DNA of 64,000 bases from Bacteroidota bacterium. GTDB taxonomy: Bacteria > Bacteroidota > Bacteroidia > UKL13-3. Positions 38,298-48,217 of the stretch are shown piece after piece. The DNA lies in the NCBI GenBank assembly GCA_947464275.1, contig CANHVU010000003.1, positions 62,001 through 126,000 of the forward strand. Direction: 5' to 3'. Every line of letters starts with the position of its first letter. Position 1 is the stretch's first letter. Made by a program: the position numbers and the translations under genes. The notes under the pieces were generated by a model. That model was not told where the DNA came from and did no database searches. It saw nothing but the letters and a program-made list of their open reading frames with translations.

Positions 38298-38756
38298 ATG
38301 GATGAACTTAACAAACGTGTATACGAGGTAATGGAGCGTTTCTGCGGCTCTAAATCAATATTTGCTACTGAATTGGGCGTTGGCTTACCTGTAATTACCC
38401 ATATTTCATCAGGCAGAAATAAGCCTGGAGTGGATATTTTACAAAAAATACTTCACACCTACCCTTCTGTTAATGCTACTTGGCTGATGATTGGAAAAGG
38501 AGAGATGATAAAAACTGTAAAACCATCATTAGATATTGATAATGAAATCAATAATATCAAAAATTTAGCTAACCAGTTGGAGCAATTTAAGGAAAATACG
38601 GCTTCGGTTATTAGTTACCATAAACTATTTATGGATGAATTAAGGCACTTTACCGAACTTGATAGCGTTTTACTAAAAACTCAATTCGGTATGAATGAAA
38701 TTCAGCAAAAAATTGGTGAACAATTATTGAATTTAAAATTGAAAGTTGAAAAATAG
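38298..38756 (+). CDS. XRE-like helix-turn-helix regulator with C-terminal coiled coil
   Basis: SIFATELGVGLPVITHISSGRNKPGVDILQKILHTYPSVNATWLMIGKGEM. Confidence 0.8.
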   Translation: MDELNKRVYEVMERFCGSKSIFATELGVGLPVITHISSGRNKPGVDILQKILHTYPSVNATWLMIGKGEMIKTVKPSLDIDNEINNIKNLANQLEQFKENTASVISYHKLFMDELRHFTELDSVLLKTQFGMNEIQQKIGEQLLNLKLKVEK

Positions 38757-38983
38757 ATATAATATCATATATTCTTGATAAATATATAATTATAAAAAAT
38801 AATTTTATGTTTTTAGTTAAACTAAAAATTGGATAAATTACTATCTGATTTTCCTTATTAAAAAATCAAGTCTTATATTATTATAAAATTAATATAGTTT
38901 TACTTATCCTCCATCTTTTTATAACCCCTGAGAATGGGCTAAAAAAATCATAAAAACTTTTGAGTGAATATAAATGTTAATTG

Positions 38984-38991
38984 TATGTTTG
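38984..38991 (+). promoter_or_regulatory. -7 element TATGTTTG with upstream TTTTG (38958-38962)
   Basis: Matches TTTG-N~21-TAnnTTTG architecture upstream of the NifU-like gene. Confidence 0.6.
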
Positions 38992-39025
38992 CATATCAAA
39001 CTTAATTAGACTAAATAAAAATAAG

Positions 39026-39601
39026 ATGACTGAAAATACTGAATATTGGAATATATATGCTGAACAAACTCCTAATCCTGAAACGATGAAGTTTGTTTTC
39101 AATAAAATGATTTTACCTGATGAGGCCGAAGATTATCCTACAAAAGAAAAAGCAAATGCCTCTCCTCTAGCTAAAAGTTTATTTGAATTTAGCTTTGTAA
39201 ATGGTGTTTTTGTAATGAATAATTTTGTAACCATTACCCGTGCTCCAGAAACTGAATGGCATGAAATTACTCCAATTGTAAAAGAGTTTTTAAAGGCTTA
39301 CGTAGAGGCTGGTGAACCAATAAGCTACAAATCTGATAAATCAAATATTGAAGGTGCTGATAACATTATTGTTGCTCAAATTTTAGATATTTTAGATACT
39401 TATATAAAACCAGCAGTAGAAAATGATGGCGGCATGATTTCATTTAAATCATTTAACGAGGAAAATGGCTTGGTAACTGTTGAATTGAAAGGTTCTTGCA
39501 GCGGTTGCCCATCTTCGACTGTAACTTTAAAACGTGGCATTGAGGGTTTATTAACCCGCATGGTTCCTCAAGTTAAAGAAGTGGTAGCTGAAAGCCTTTA
39601 A
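39026..39601 (+). CDS. NifU-like/Nfu scaffold protein
   Basis: Nfu N-domain TPNPETMKFVFN and C-domain KGSCSGCPSSTVTLKRGIEGLL. Confidence 0.92.
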   Translation: MTENTEYWNIYAEQTPNPETMKFVFNKMILPDEAEDYPTKEKANASPLAKSLFEFSFVNGVFVMNNFVTITRAPETEWHEITPIVKEFLKAYVEAGEPISYKSDKSNIEGADNIIVAQILDILDTYIKPAVENDGGMISFKSFNEENGLVTVELKGSCSGCPSSTVTLKRGIEGLLTRMVPQVKEVVAESL

Positions 39602-39627
39602 AAAAAAATATTTTTTTGATTACATAT

Positions 39628-39660
39628 AAAAGCTGATTCATTTTTGAGTTGGCTTTTTTT
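39628..39660 (+). terminator. Terminator hairpin
   Basis: AAAAGCTGATTC...GAGTTGGCTTTTTTT with G-U wobbles. Confidence 0.65.
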
Positions 39661-39689
39661 ATTTAAATAATACAAACAAAGACTTCTGT

Positions 39690-39945
39690 TATTTGAGCAA
39701 TACTTTTACTTTTTCGTTTAAAATTTAACGCCAATTCTTATTATAACTAATTTCTGCCATTTCATGTCTATTTTGTTTTGAATATGAATGCTTAAGTTAA
39801 CTAAATTTGCCTCCTGATTTGGTTTATTATTTACTGATATAATAGCCTTTTCAGATTTAACTATCAATGTTTTTGGCTTGACCTAATTTATTTATAAAAT
39901 CAATGCTTTAAAGCGAAAGCGACATTGTTTTGGGAGATGTAAATA
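39690..39945 (-). pseudogene. Decayed copy of TPR-coding region of the adjacent multiheme cytochrome gene
   Basis: 39728-39945 aligns almost co-linearly with 40769-40990; shared GCGAAAGCGACA(T/C)TG and TAAAATCAAT.CTTT. Confidence 0.7.
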
Positions 39946-40033
39946 TTACAAAGGTTCACATAAACTATTTGAAAAATTTACAGATTTTCATTTCAAAATA
40001 TAAAAATAAACTACTCTCTAATTTTGTTATAAA

Positions 40034-40411
40034 TTATGTTTTTGTTTTTCGTGAAAGATTCAGATTGATAACAAATAATATGCACAGTAGGAATATACAA
40101 AGAAAATTATAGTTCGTAGTATCCCAATTAATATTTTTTTCTAACATTGAGATTAATAGTGATCCTCCAGAAACCAAACCTAAAAATGCAATTATAAGGA
40201 AACTAATTAATTTGGTAATCCTGCTAAGCCATTTGCTAGAAAATTTCCAACTTGTTTCATATGCCAACCACATGAGTAAAATTAGTGCGTATAAATTAAG
40301 ATATCCTCCGTCCATGTAACGATATTTTATTCCATAAAGGGATATCGATAATCCATAAATATAAATTATTATGGCTATTACTGTTAAAGTTTTACGTCTG
40401 TCTTCTATCAT
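40034..40411 (-). CDS. Small multi-TM hypothetical protein
   Basis: 125 aa with about four hydrophobic helices. Confidence 0.5.
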   Translation of the reverse strand: MIEDRRKTLTVIAIIIYIYGLSISLYGIKYRYMDGGYLNLYALILLMWLAYETSWKFSSKWLSRITKLISFLIIAFLGLVSGGSLLISMLEKNINWDTTNYNFLCIFLLCILFVINLNLSRKTKT

Positions 40412-40613
40412 TAATTTTCGGTCTTTAAAAATGAAGTATACCTAATTGTTAGATTTTAATATTAATAGTAACTTTTTTATTTAAACTATTAAAGGGATAC
40501 ATTCTTAACTGTGAGACTTGTTTATGGTTGTTGAAATTTCATATCCACTTATTTGTGGTTAAATTCTCTGTTTTTAGATTGTGAGTCTTTGAGATAGAAT
40601 TTGTTATTATAAA

Positions 40614-42575
40614 CTAATAATTCAATTTGCCTATCAACGCCTTTACTTCATCGTTTTTAGGATTCACCACCAAAATACGTTTTAATAATTTCAAGGATTC
40701 AGTTTTATTATTTTCCAAATTATAAACCGCTGCTAAATTTAAAAGTGCTTGTTCATTATCTGGGTTCAAAGCCAACGCTCTGTTATAATTAATTTTAGCC
40801 AAAGCAAGGTCATTTTGTTTTAAATAAGCAAAGCCTAAATTAACCAAACTTCCCTCCTGCTTTGGATTATTGGTTAGGTTATTGTTTAATAATAAAATGG
40901 CTTCATCTAACTTATTAAGCATTATTTTTACTTGTGCTAGTTTGTCAATAAAATCAATACTTTGAGGCGAAAGCGACACTGCTTTTTGGAAAAACAATTC
41001 AGCTCTAACAAAATCGTTTTTGGCTTGAAAAGCTTGCCCAACTCGGTAACACATCCACGCACTTTTTTGCTCATCTATATTTATAAACGAAGTCTTGGCT
41101 ATAATGGCATCATAATCGTTTTGTAGGTAGTGTAATTGCACTTGTGCATCTAACCAATTTTGTTGGTTATCATCTGTTTTAAAATAAGTTTTGGCTTGTG
41201 CTAAAGCTTCTTTTTGTCCATTAAATTTTTCTACATAATTTATTAGCGCCTTCACTTTTGACAGTTCGGTAGTTTCCTTATTATTAATACAATATAAACC
41301 TGCAAATTCTTTTACTTTATCTATTTCATTTTGTTTTACCGCTTTAACAGGCTTTTTTATCCAATGGTCGTGAACGGTAACATGCGGAATATCAATTGTT
41401 CCTGAGCGCGGCATGTGGCAATTGCTACAATCATTATTGTTAACCATTCTATTTTTTTCTGGTTCGCTACACAACGTTTGATTGGTATTGGAATGACATT
41501 TAATACAGGCGTTGTTAAATATTTGTGTGCCCGTTTTTTTTACACTTACATGCGGATTATGACATGTAATACAAGTTAAATTTAAGGTTTCAAAGTTTTT
41601 GCCTTCTGTTTTATTTTGTTTGTTACTTTCAATAAAACACTTACTTAGTTGCAGTCGTTGAGCATGGCTAGCCATAATAAATTGATCGTCTTGGCCTTTG
41701 TATTTAGGCATATATACTTCCCAAAAATCGCTTAACACCATGCCAGGTTTAAAATCTTTAAAGGTTTTTCCTTCTTTTAAAATGGCGTTTCCTTGTAAAT
41801 GGCAGCGTTGACAAACATCTATTTGGCGTTCCCAAGGCAATTTTTTAGGATTAACAATGGTGTAATCAATTTCGTGAGCAGTATCAACCAAATGGCCTGC
41901 AAGCTTTTCTTTCAAATGCACTTCGCCTGGACCATGGCAACGTTCACAATCAATTCCATTTGGAATACTGGTAAATTTATTGGCCGTAAAATCGGTTACA
42001 CTAGGAAAACCATTATGACAACTCATGCACTCAAACTCAATAGTGCGACTAAAACGGCTATTGTTTCCATTTTCAAAACCGGGAGGTAAATCCCACTTTT
42101 TTTCTTGTGCATACCAAGTAAGTGGCATCTGATACAAATAGCCATTAATATTCATCAAATGTGAATTGGTATGTTGACCCGAACCAATTACATAATGAAC
42201 CTTTTCAATACGTTTATATACAGTATCTTTTCCATTCATTCTGTATTCCAGAATAAACATATTATTGTTTTTCCAAAATGGATGGTAATACAGGTTTTTA
42301 AATTTATCGTAAACTACGTGGTGTTTGCTAAAGTCTGCACTCGATTTTTGTTTGGTGGCCAAATCAAAACTTTTACCCATGCCAGTTTCTATAAAAGTAT
42401 TGTAAATATCAGCATGACAACTTCTACATTGCTGCATGCCTACATACTTAACCGAGTCGTTGTGATTTAAATATTTAGTATCGACTTTTTTGTCTAAATC
42501 CTGACCACAATTTAAATTCATCACCAAAACAATTGCAGCAATAGGTATGAATAAGAAAACTAATAAATGTCTCAA
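40614..42575 (-). CDS. Multiheme c-type cytochrome with C-terminal TPR domain
   Basis: Seven CXXCH motifs (CRSCH, CMSCH, CERCH, CQRCH, CITCH, CIKCH, CSNCH) then TPRs. Confidence 0.9.
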   Translation of the reverse strand: MRHLLVFLFIPIAAIVLVMNLNCGQDLDKKVDTKYLNHNDSVKYVGMQQCRSCHADIYNTFIETGMGKSFDLATKQKSSADFSKHHVVYDKFKNLYYHPFWKNNNMFILEYRMNGKDTVYKRIEKVHYVIGSGQHTNSHLMNINGYLYQMPLTWYAQEKKWDLPPGFENGNNSRFSRTIEFECMSCHNGFPSVTDFTANKFTSIPNGIDCERCHGPGEVHLKEKLAGHLVDTAHEIDYTIVNPKKLPWERQIDVCQRCHLQGNAILKEGKTFKDFKPGMVLSDFWEVYMPKYKGQDDQFIMASHAQRLQLSKCFIESNKQNKTEGKNFETLNLTCITCHNPHVSVKKTGTQIFNNACIKCHSNTNQTLCSEPEKNRMVNNNDCSNCHMPRSGTIDIPHVTVHDHWIKKPVKAVKQNEIDKVKEFAGLYCINNKETTELSKVKALINYVEKFNGQKEALAQAKTYFKTDDNQQNWLDAQVQLHYLQNDYDAIIAKTSFINIDEQKSAWMCYRVGQAFQAKNDFVRAELFFQKAVSLSPQSIDFIDKLAQVKIMLNKLDEAILLLNNNLTNNPKQEGSLVNLGFAYLKQNDLALAKINYNRALALNPDNEQALLNLAAVYNLENNKTESLKLLKRILVVNPKNDEVKALIGKLNY

Positions 42576-42584
42576 TTTTATAAA

Positions 42585-43175
42585 TTATATTAATTGATCT
42601 AATGGGGTTCTTGGTTTTATAGCTAAGGCTTTGTATTCACTAACCGAATAAGAAGTAATTTGTTTAAATTGGTTACTTAAGTATTGAACACTGCTGTAGC
42701 CCATTTGATAAGAAATTTCGCTTAAAGTCATTTCATTATAACTGAGTAACTCCTTTACCCTTTCTATTTTTACCAAAATAATAAACTTTTCTAGTGTAGT
42801 ATTGGTTTTTTCACTGAATAATTTACTTAAAAATGAGTACGGCTGCTCTAATTTATCACTTAAGTAATCTGAATTTCTAATAATTGTATTTAGATTATTT
42901 CCATAATAAATCATTTCCAAAACAGCCACTTTAATGGCTTCAAGTAAGGCCATTTCTTTATCATATATTAAATCGAAATTATGTTCTTGAAGTTTTTTTT
43001 GCAGAGCAATAAAATCTATGGTTCCGTTTTTATTATTGATTTGCGCTGCGCCTAAATACACTTTTTCAACTTCAATATTAGGCGTATTTTCAAGTACATT
43101 TTGAACCAAAGAAATACACCTGGAACTCACCATGTTTCTTATCTGCAAAATTGTACTTTTACCTAACTTTCCCAT
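42585..43175 (-). CDS. AraC-family regulator with HMA-like N-terminus
   Basis: IRNMVSSRCISLVQNVLEN; C-terminal HTH ERVKELLSYNEMTLSEISYQMGYSSVQYLSNQFKQIT. Confidence 0.85.
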   Translation of the reverse strand: MGKLGKSTILQIRNMVSSRCISLVQNVLENTPNIEVEKVYLGAAQINNKNGTIDFIALQKKLQEHNFDLIYDKEMALLEAIKVAVLEMIYYGNNLNTIIRNSDYLSDKLEQPYSFLSKLFSEKTNTTLEKFIILVKIERVKELLSYNEMTLSEISYQMGYSSVQYLSNQFKQITSYSVSEYKALAIKPRTPLDQLI

Positions 43176-43306
43176 TTATTAATTGATACTTACAATAATG
43201 CGAATAATTAAACATTTTTGCTACTCAAAAAAAAATTTTGTAATAACTAAAATCACAAAAGCAATTAATGGTAAATAGTTATTTTGCAAACTTTCATTTA
43301 AAACAT

Positions 43307-44845
43307 ATGAACAAACGTACACAATTACAAGAGCTACGCGACCAAGCACAATTAGGTGGTGGAGCAGATAGAATAGCATCTCAACATAAAAAAGGAAAAT
43401 TAACAGCTAGAGAGCGCTTACATTTTTTATTTGATGAAGGAAGTTTTGAAGAAATTGGTGCGTTTGTAATGCATCGTTCTAAAGATTTTGGAATGGAAAA
43501 CCAACAGTTTTTAGGCGATGGGGTAATTACTGGTTATGGAACTATAAACGGTAGATTAGTATATGCTTTCTCTCAAGATTTCACAGTGTTTGGTGGTTCG
43601 TTATCTGAAACCCATGCTGAAAAAATTTGTAAATTAATGGATTTAGCCATGAAAAATGGTGCACCATTAATTGGCTTAAACGATAGTGGTGGAGCTCGTA
43701 TTCAAGAGGGTGTGGTTTCGTTAGGTGGCTATGCCGATATTTTTTATAGAAATACCATGGCGAGTGGAGTAATTCCACAAATTTCAGCAATCATGGGGCC
43801 ATGCGCTGGTGGAGCAGTTTACAGTCCTGCTATTACCGATTTTATTATGATGGTTGAAAATACAAGCTATATGTTTGTAACAGGTCCAAATGTGGTAAAA
43901 ACAGTAACGCATGAAGAAGTAAGTAGCGAAGATTTAGGTGGCGCTTCGGTGCATTCAACCAAAAGTGGAGTAGCTCATTTTACTGCTGCTAACGAAATTG
44001 ATTGTATCAATCAATTGAAAAAATTAATTAGCTATATTCCAGAAAATTGTGAAGAAAAAACACCTGATTTTGCATACGAAGCAACAGATGAAATTAGATC
44101 AAAACTAGCGGATATTATTCCAGAAAATGCAAACCAACCTTACGATATACGCGAGGTAATTAGCGAGGTAATAGATGAAGAAAGTTTTTATGAGGTTCAT
44201 AAAAATTATGCTGAAAATATAGTTGTTGGTTTTGCACGATTAGCAGGTAGAAGCATTGGTATTGTTGCAAATCAGCCAGCTTATTTAGCAGGAGTGTTAG
44301 ATATTCATTCATCGCAAAAAGCTGCTCGTTTTGTGCGTTTTTGTGATAGTTTCAATATTCCTTTATTGGTTTTTGAAGATGTGCCAGGGTTTTTACCAGG
44401 AACCGACCAAGAATGGAATGCCATTATTACCAATGGAGCCAAACTTTTATATGCATTTTGCGAAGCAACAGTGCCACGCATAACTGTAATTACGCGTAAA
44501 GCTTATGGTGGAGCGTACGATGTAATGAACTCAAAACACATTGGTGCAGATATGAACTTTGCTTGGCCAACTGCCGAAATTGCGGTTATGGGAGCTAAAG
44601 GTGCTGCTGAAATTATTTTCAAAAAAGATATTGATAAGGCCGAAGACCATGTGGCTGCATTGGCTGCAAAAGAAAAAGAATATGCCGATTTATTTGCTAA
44701 TCCATACCGCGCAGCGGAACGTGGATTTGTAGATGAGGTTATTTTCCCAGAGGAAACACGAAAAAAGCTGATTAAAGCGTTTAAGATGTTAGAAAATAAA
44801 GTGGTGAATTTACCTAGAAAAAAACATGGTAATATTCCTCTTTAA
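43307..44845 (+). CDS. Acyl-CoA (propionyl/methylmalonyl-type) carboxylase carboxyltransferase subunit
   Basis: [60 protein letters not shown]. Confidence 0.95.
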   Translation: MNKRTQLQELRDQAQLGGGADRIASQHKKGKLTARERLHFLFDEGSFEEIGAFVMHRSKDFGMENQQFLGDGVITGYGTINGRLVYAFSQDFTVFGGSLSETHAEKICKLMDLAMKNGAPLIGLNDSGGARIQEGVVSLGGYADIFYRNTMASGVIPQISAIMGPCAGGAVYSPAITDFIMMVENTSYMFVTGPNVVKTVTHEEVSSEDLGGASVHSTKSGVAHFTAANEIDCINQLKKLISYIPENCEEKTPDFAYEATDEIRSKLADIIPENANQPYDIREVISEVIDEESFYEVHKNYAENIVVGFARLAGRSIGIVANQPAYLAGVLDIHSSQKAARFVRFCDSFNIPLLVFEDVPGFLPGTDQEWNAIITNGAKLLYAFCEATVPRITVITRKAYGGAYDVMNSKHIGADMNFAWPTAEIAVMGAKGAAEIIFKKDIDKAEDHVAALAAKEKEYADLFANPYRAAERGFVDEVIFPEETRKKLIKAFKMLENKVVNLPRKKHGNIPL

Positions 44846-45014
44846 ATTTGCGATTTAGGAGGTGTGATTTGTGATATAACCTTATTTATTAAGAAAATGT
44901 ATTTCGAAGTGCTCAATTTTAACGGTCGTTATGCTTGTTAGATAGCTATTAGACCAAACCAATGAAGTTGGGCGTGGTAGTAATGATAAATTGGAAATAT
45001 CAATATATTTTGGA

Positions 45015-45105
45015 ATCATCAGCAGTCACGCAGCGCATCTCCTTAATTTGTCAACTAAGTTAGCTAATGGAAAGTAATCATTTATAGCCAAGAAGATGCT
45101 TACAG
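45015..45105 (-). repeat. Dispersed intergenic repeat, copy 2 (opposite orientation)
   Basis: Reverse complement contains TTGGCTATAAATGATTACTTTCCATTAGCT...AAATTAAGGAGATGCG, matching copy 1. Confidence 0.5.
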
Positions 45106-45290
45106 TATGACTTTGTTTTAGTGTATTGCTATTTTTACTTTTAAAACTTTTTTAGTAAACCATGAAAAATTCAAAAAAAGAAAATGTGTTGCAAACTGTT
45201 GATGATAAAAAATTGACTTTAACAAAAAAACTAAGCCTTGCCGAAGGCAAGAAATTTGCATTTCATTTAATCGATAAATTAAATAAAGAC

Positions 45291-46946
45291 ATGAAAAAAA
45301 TTAAATCAATTATACTCATTTTAGCACTTGCTACATCATTCAATTTATCTGCTCAAAATGGAATAGTAGTTGATGATTTTATTTATACCAATAAAAAACA
45401 AACTGAAAAAAAAGTAAATAGCATGGTAAGTGCTGTTACTGTTTTTGCCAGTCAGGCGCAGGTTACTCGTGTAGCTAAGGTTTCGGGCGAAGCAGGTGTA
45501 TTTAATATTGTTTTTGAACAACTATCTCCATATATAAATATGAATAGTTTAGAAGCAAAAACAGATGCTAATTTAACCATACTGTCGGTAAGCAATAGAA
45601 ACGATTATTTGAATAAAGGCGAAAAGCCTGCTGATATTATTGTATTAGAAGATTCCTTAAATAAAATACAATCAGAATTAGAAGATTTTAAAGCCGATAA
45701 AGAATCAATTGTACATCAAAAAGATTTGATGCTTGCCAATAAAAATGTAGGCAGTAATCAAGTGGGTGTTAAGGCTGATGAATTGGACGATTTAATGGAA
45801 TTATACAAAAAAAAATTGGATGATTTTAAAGTGAATTGGTTTAGGTTGACACGTTTAGAAGATAAATATAACAAAGCGAAATTTAGTATTGAGCAACAAT
45901 TGGCAGCCTACAACAATGGTAAATTAACCTTAAACAATGAAGTAATATTAACGGTAAAAGCTGAAAATAATTTTCAAAATGCACAAGTGGAATTAACTTA
46001 TTTGGTAGGAAATGTTAGTTGGTCGCCCTACTACGACATAAGAGTAAAAGACAATAAAAGCAATGTGCAATTCTTTTTAAAGGCCAATATTTACCAAAGT
46101 ACAGGCGAAGACTGGAACAATGTAAAATTAAAACTAACCACAGCTAATCCTGCCGAAGGAGGTGTAAAGCCTGAATTACAAACTAATTGGTTAGGATATC
46201 AAAACTATAGAAATGATGGATTAAAAGAAGTGGTAATAAGGTCAAAATCAATGTTAATAGATGCTAATTATCCTACACAAGGTTATGGAGTAAATTCAAG
46301 TGCAAGTATGCCAAATATTAGAAAAAGTTTTTCCCAAAACATGTTTAATACAGAGTTTGAAACAAATATAGCTTATTCTATACCAAGCGATAATCAAAAT
46401 CACCAAGTGGATTTAACTAGTTTTGCGCAAAGCGCTATTTATGGTTACTCAGTAGTTCCAAAACTGAACAAAGAAGTATTTGTAACTGCCCAAGTTTTAG
46501 CAAATGATTTAATCAATCAAATTAGTGGTGAAGCCAATGTGTATTACGATGGAACTTTTACAGGAAAAACATTGATTAGTCCAACCGCAAACGATACTTT
46601 ATTGCTTACTTTAGGTAAAGACAAACGCATACAGGTAGAAAGAAAAAAGCTAAAAGAGTTCTGCTCTAATTCATTTTTTGGAGGTACCAAAACCGAAAGT
46701 ATAACATGGGAAATTACCATTAAAAATACGCGTAAAGAAGCAGTTATTTTAATCATTGAAGATCAAATTCCGGTAAGTACCGATAAAGAAATTGAAGTAA
46801 AACTAACCGATAAAGGGTATGCTAATTTAGATGAAGTTACAGGTAAGTTAACTTGGAAATTAGATTTAGCACCCGAAAAAAGCCAAACTATTAAATTTAG
46901 TTTTGATGTAAAACATTCTAAAGCCAAGCAATTGACAGGATTTTAG
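45291..46946 (+). CDS. DUF4139 (MuiA-like) secreted protein
   Basis: Signal peptide MKKIKSIILILALATSFNLSAQ; DUF4140-like N-domain; YLVGNVSWSPYYDIRV, STGEDWNNVKLKLTTANP. Confidence 0.85.
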   Translation: MKKIKSIILILALATSFNLSAQNGIVVDDFIYTNKKQTEKKVNSMVSAVTVFASQAQVTRVAKVSGEAGVFNIVFEQLSPYINMNSLEAKTDANLTILSVSNRNDYLNKGEKPADIIVLEDSLNKIQSELEDFKADKESIVHQKDLMLANKNVGSNQVGVKADELDDLMELYKKKLDDFKVNWFRLTRLEDKYNKAKFSIEQQLAAYNNGKLTLNNEVILTVKAENNFQNAQVELTYLVGNVSWSPYYDIRVKDNKSNVQFFLKANIYQSTGEDWNNVKLKLTTANPAEGGVKPELQTNWLGYQNYRNDGLKEVVIRSKSMLIDANYPTQGYGVNSSASMPNIRKSFSQNMFNTEFETNIAYSIPSDNQNHQVDLTSFAQSAIYGYSVVPKLNKEVFVTAQVLANDLINQISGEANVYYDGTFTGKTLISPTANDTLLLTLGKDKRIQVERKKLKEFCSNSFFGGTKTESITWEITIKNTRKEAVILIIEDQIPVSTDKEIEVKLTDKGYANLDEVTGKLTWKLDLAPEKSQTIKFSFDVKHSKAKQLTGF

Positions 46947-47050
46947 CTAAAGTCAATTGAATCTTGATAATTGCGAGAATTTGACTTTTAAGTGATTCAA
47001 GCTTAAGCTTCCAATTTTAATAATGGATAATTAAACTGAATAATTGGTTT

Positions 47051-47455
47051 TTAATCATTCAGGAATCTATTCAAATATTCAGGCCTCATTACCCAGCAAG
47101 TTTTTGTTTTCCCGAAAAACTTATACCTGTTTTTTGCAATGACATCATAAAAGAAATCATTAATGGAAGTAGGTATGAATTTAAAAATAGATAACAATTT
47201 AAATGGGTATTTTAGATTTGAACTAATTAAAAGTGCTGCTTTAGATTTTATGTAAAATACACTATTTTCATAAACAATAATTGAATCAACGTTTAAATTA
47301 AAGCCATTTTTTGTAAAAAATTGAATGGCAAAATCACTCTGCAAACTACAAAATTGATACTTTGGTTCAACTTCATTAGTTAAAACAACCTGTACAAAAT
47401 TATTGCATAAATTACACGCGCCATCAAAAAAAATAATGGATTGCGAGCTAGTCAT
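47051..47455 (-). CDS. DCC family (DUF393) thiol-disulfide oxidoreductase-like
   Basis: IIFFDGACNLCNNFVQ. Confidence 0.85.
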   Translation of the reverse strand: MTSSQSIIFFDGACNLCNNFVQVVLTNEVEPKYQFCSLQSDFAIQFFTKNGFNLNVDSIIVYENSVFYIKSKAALLISSNLKYPFKLLSIFKFIPTSINDFFYDVIAKNRYKFFGKTKTCWVMRPEYLNRFLND

Positions 47456-47457
47456 AA

Positions 47458-47859
47458 CTATTTTTTATTTATTAAATTAATGTCGAACTTAATTGGTGAA
47501 AATAAATAAAGCATTAAAACACGTGCATATCTGTATGTAAATGGTATTGATAAAAACATTGACAAGAAAATTGGAATAATATAACCCCAAAAACCAGCAT
47601 CATGGCCACTTAAAATATAAACAATAGCGCCAACAACTAACATCATTCCAGTGGTAATTGCATAGCTAACGTACATAGCACCCCAAAAAAAACCTGGTTC
47701 TACTTCAAAAGTCAAATCGCAAACTGGACAAGTATCAAACATTTGTGTAAATCCATTTAATTTGAATACACTAAACTTAAACATTTTACCACTTTGACAT
47801 TGAGGACATTTTGCTTTTAATATAGATAAACCTTTATTGGGTTCGTATTTATTACACAT
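47458..47859 (-). CDS. DUF983 family membrane protein
   Basis: KCPQCQSGKMF...CPVCDLTFEVEPGFFWGAMYVSYA. Confidence 0.85.
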   Translation of the reverse strand: MCNKYEPNKGLSILKAKCPQCQSGKMFKFSVFKLNGFTQMFDTCPVCDLTFEVEPGFFWGAMYVSYAITTGMMLVVGAIVYILSGHDAGFWGYIIPIFLSMFLSIPFTYRYARVLMLYLFSPIKFDINLINKK

Positions 47860-47864
47860 ATTTA

Positions 47865-48125
47865 TTATTTAGAGTTAATAGTCAATTTCTTTTTAGCTCT
47901 AACATTTTTAATGTATAAAAATAAAAATACCATCGCCAATATGTAAGGAAATACAAATAAGTAAATAATTCCATTATTAAGTGTATTTCCTACACTTGTT
48001 TCTCCATCTGCTCTTGCTGAAGCTAATGACTGTTTGCACATAGGGCATTGAGCATCAATTTTTAATGGTAATGAAATAATAAAACCAAAAACTAATATTA
48101 AAAATGTAATTGTTTTCCTTTTCAT
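47865..48125 (-). CDS. Small CxxC membrane protein
   Basis: Signal/TM, AQCPMCKQSLASA, second TM. Confidence 0.65.
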   Translation of the reverse strand: MKRKTITFLILVFGFIISLPLKIDAQCPMCKQSLASARADGETSVGNTLNNGIIYLFVFPYILAMVFLFLYIKNVRAKKKLTINSK

Positions 48126-48217
48126 AGAACAAATGTATGTTTAAATGTCTTGTACTTTTCAATGACTTTTGTCTTTGATTAACACCGAAACAAAAATTAT
48201 CAATTTGAAATTTTTTG

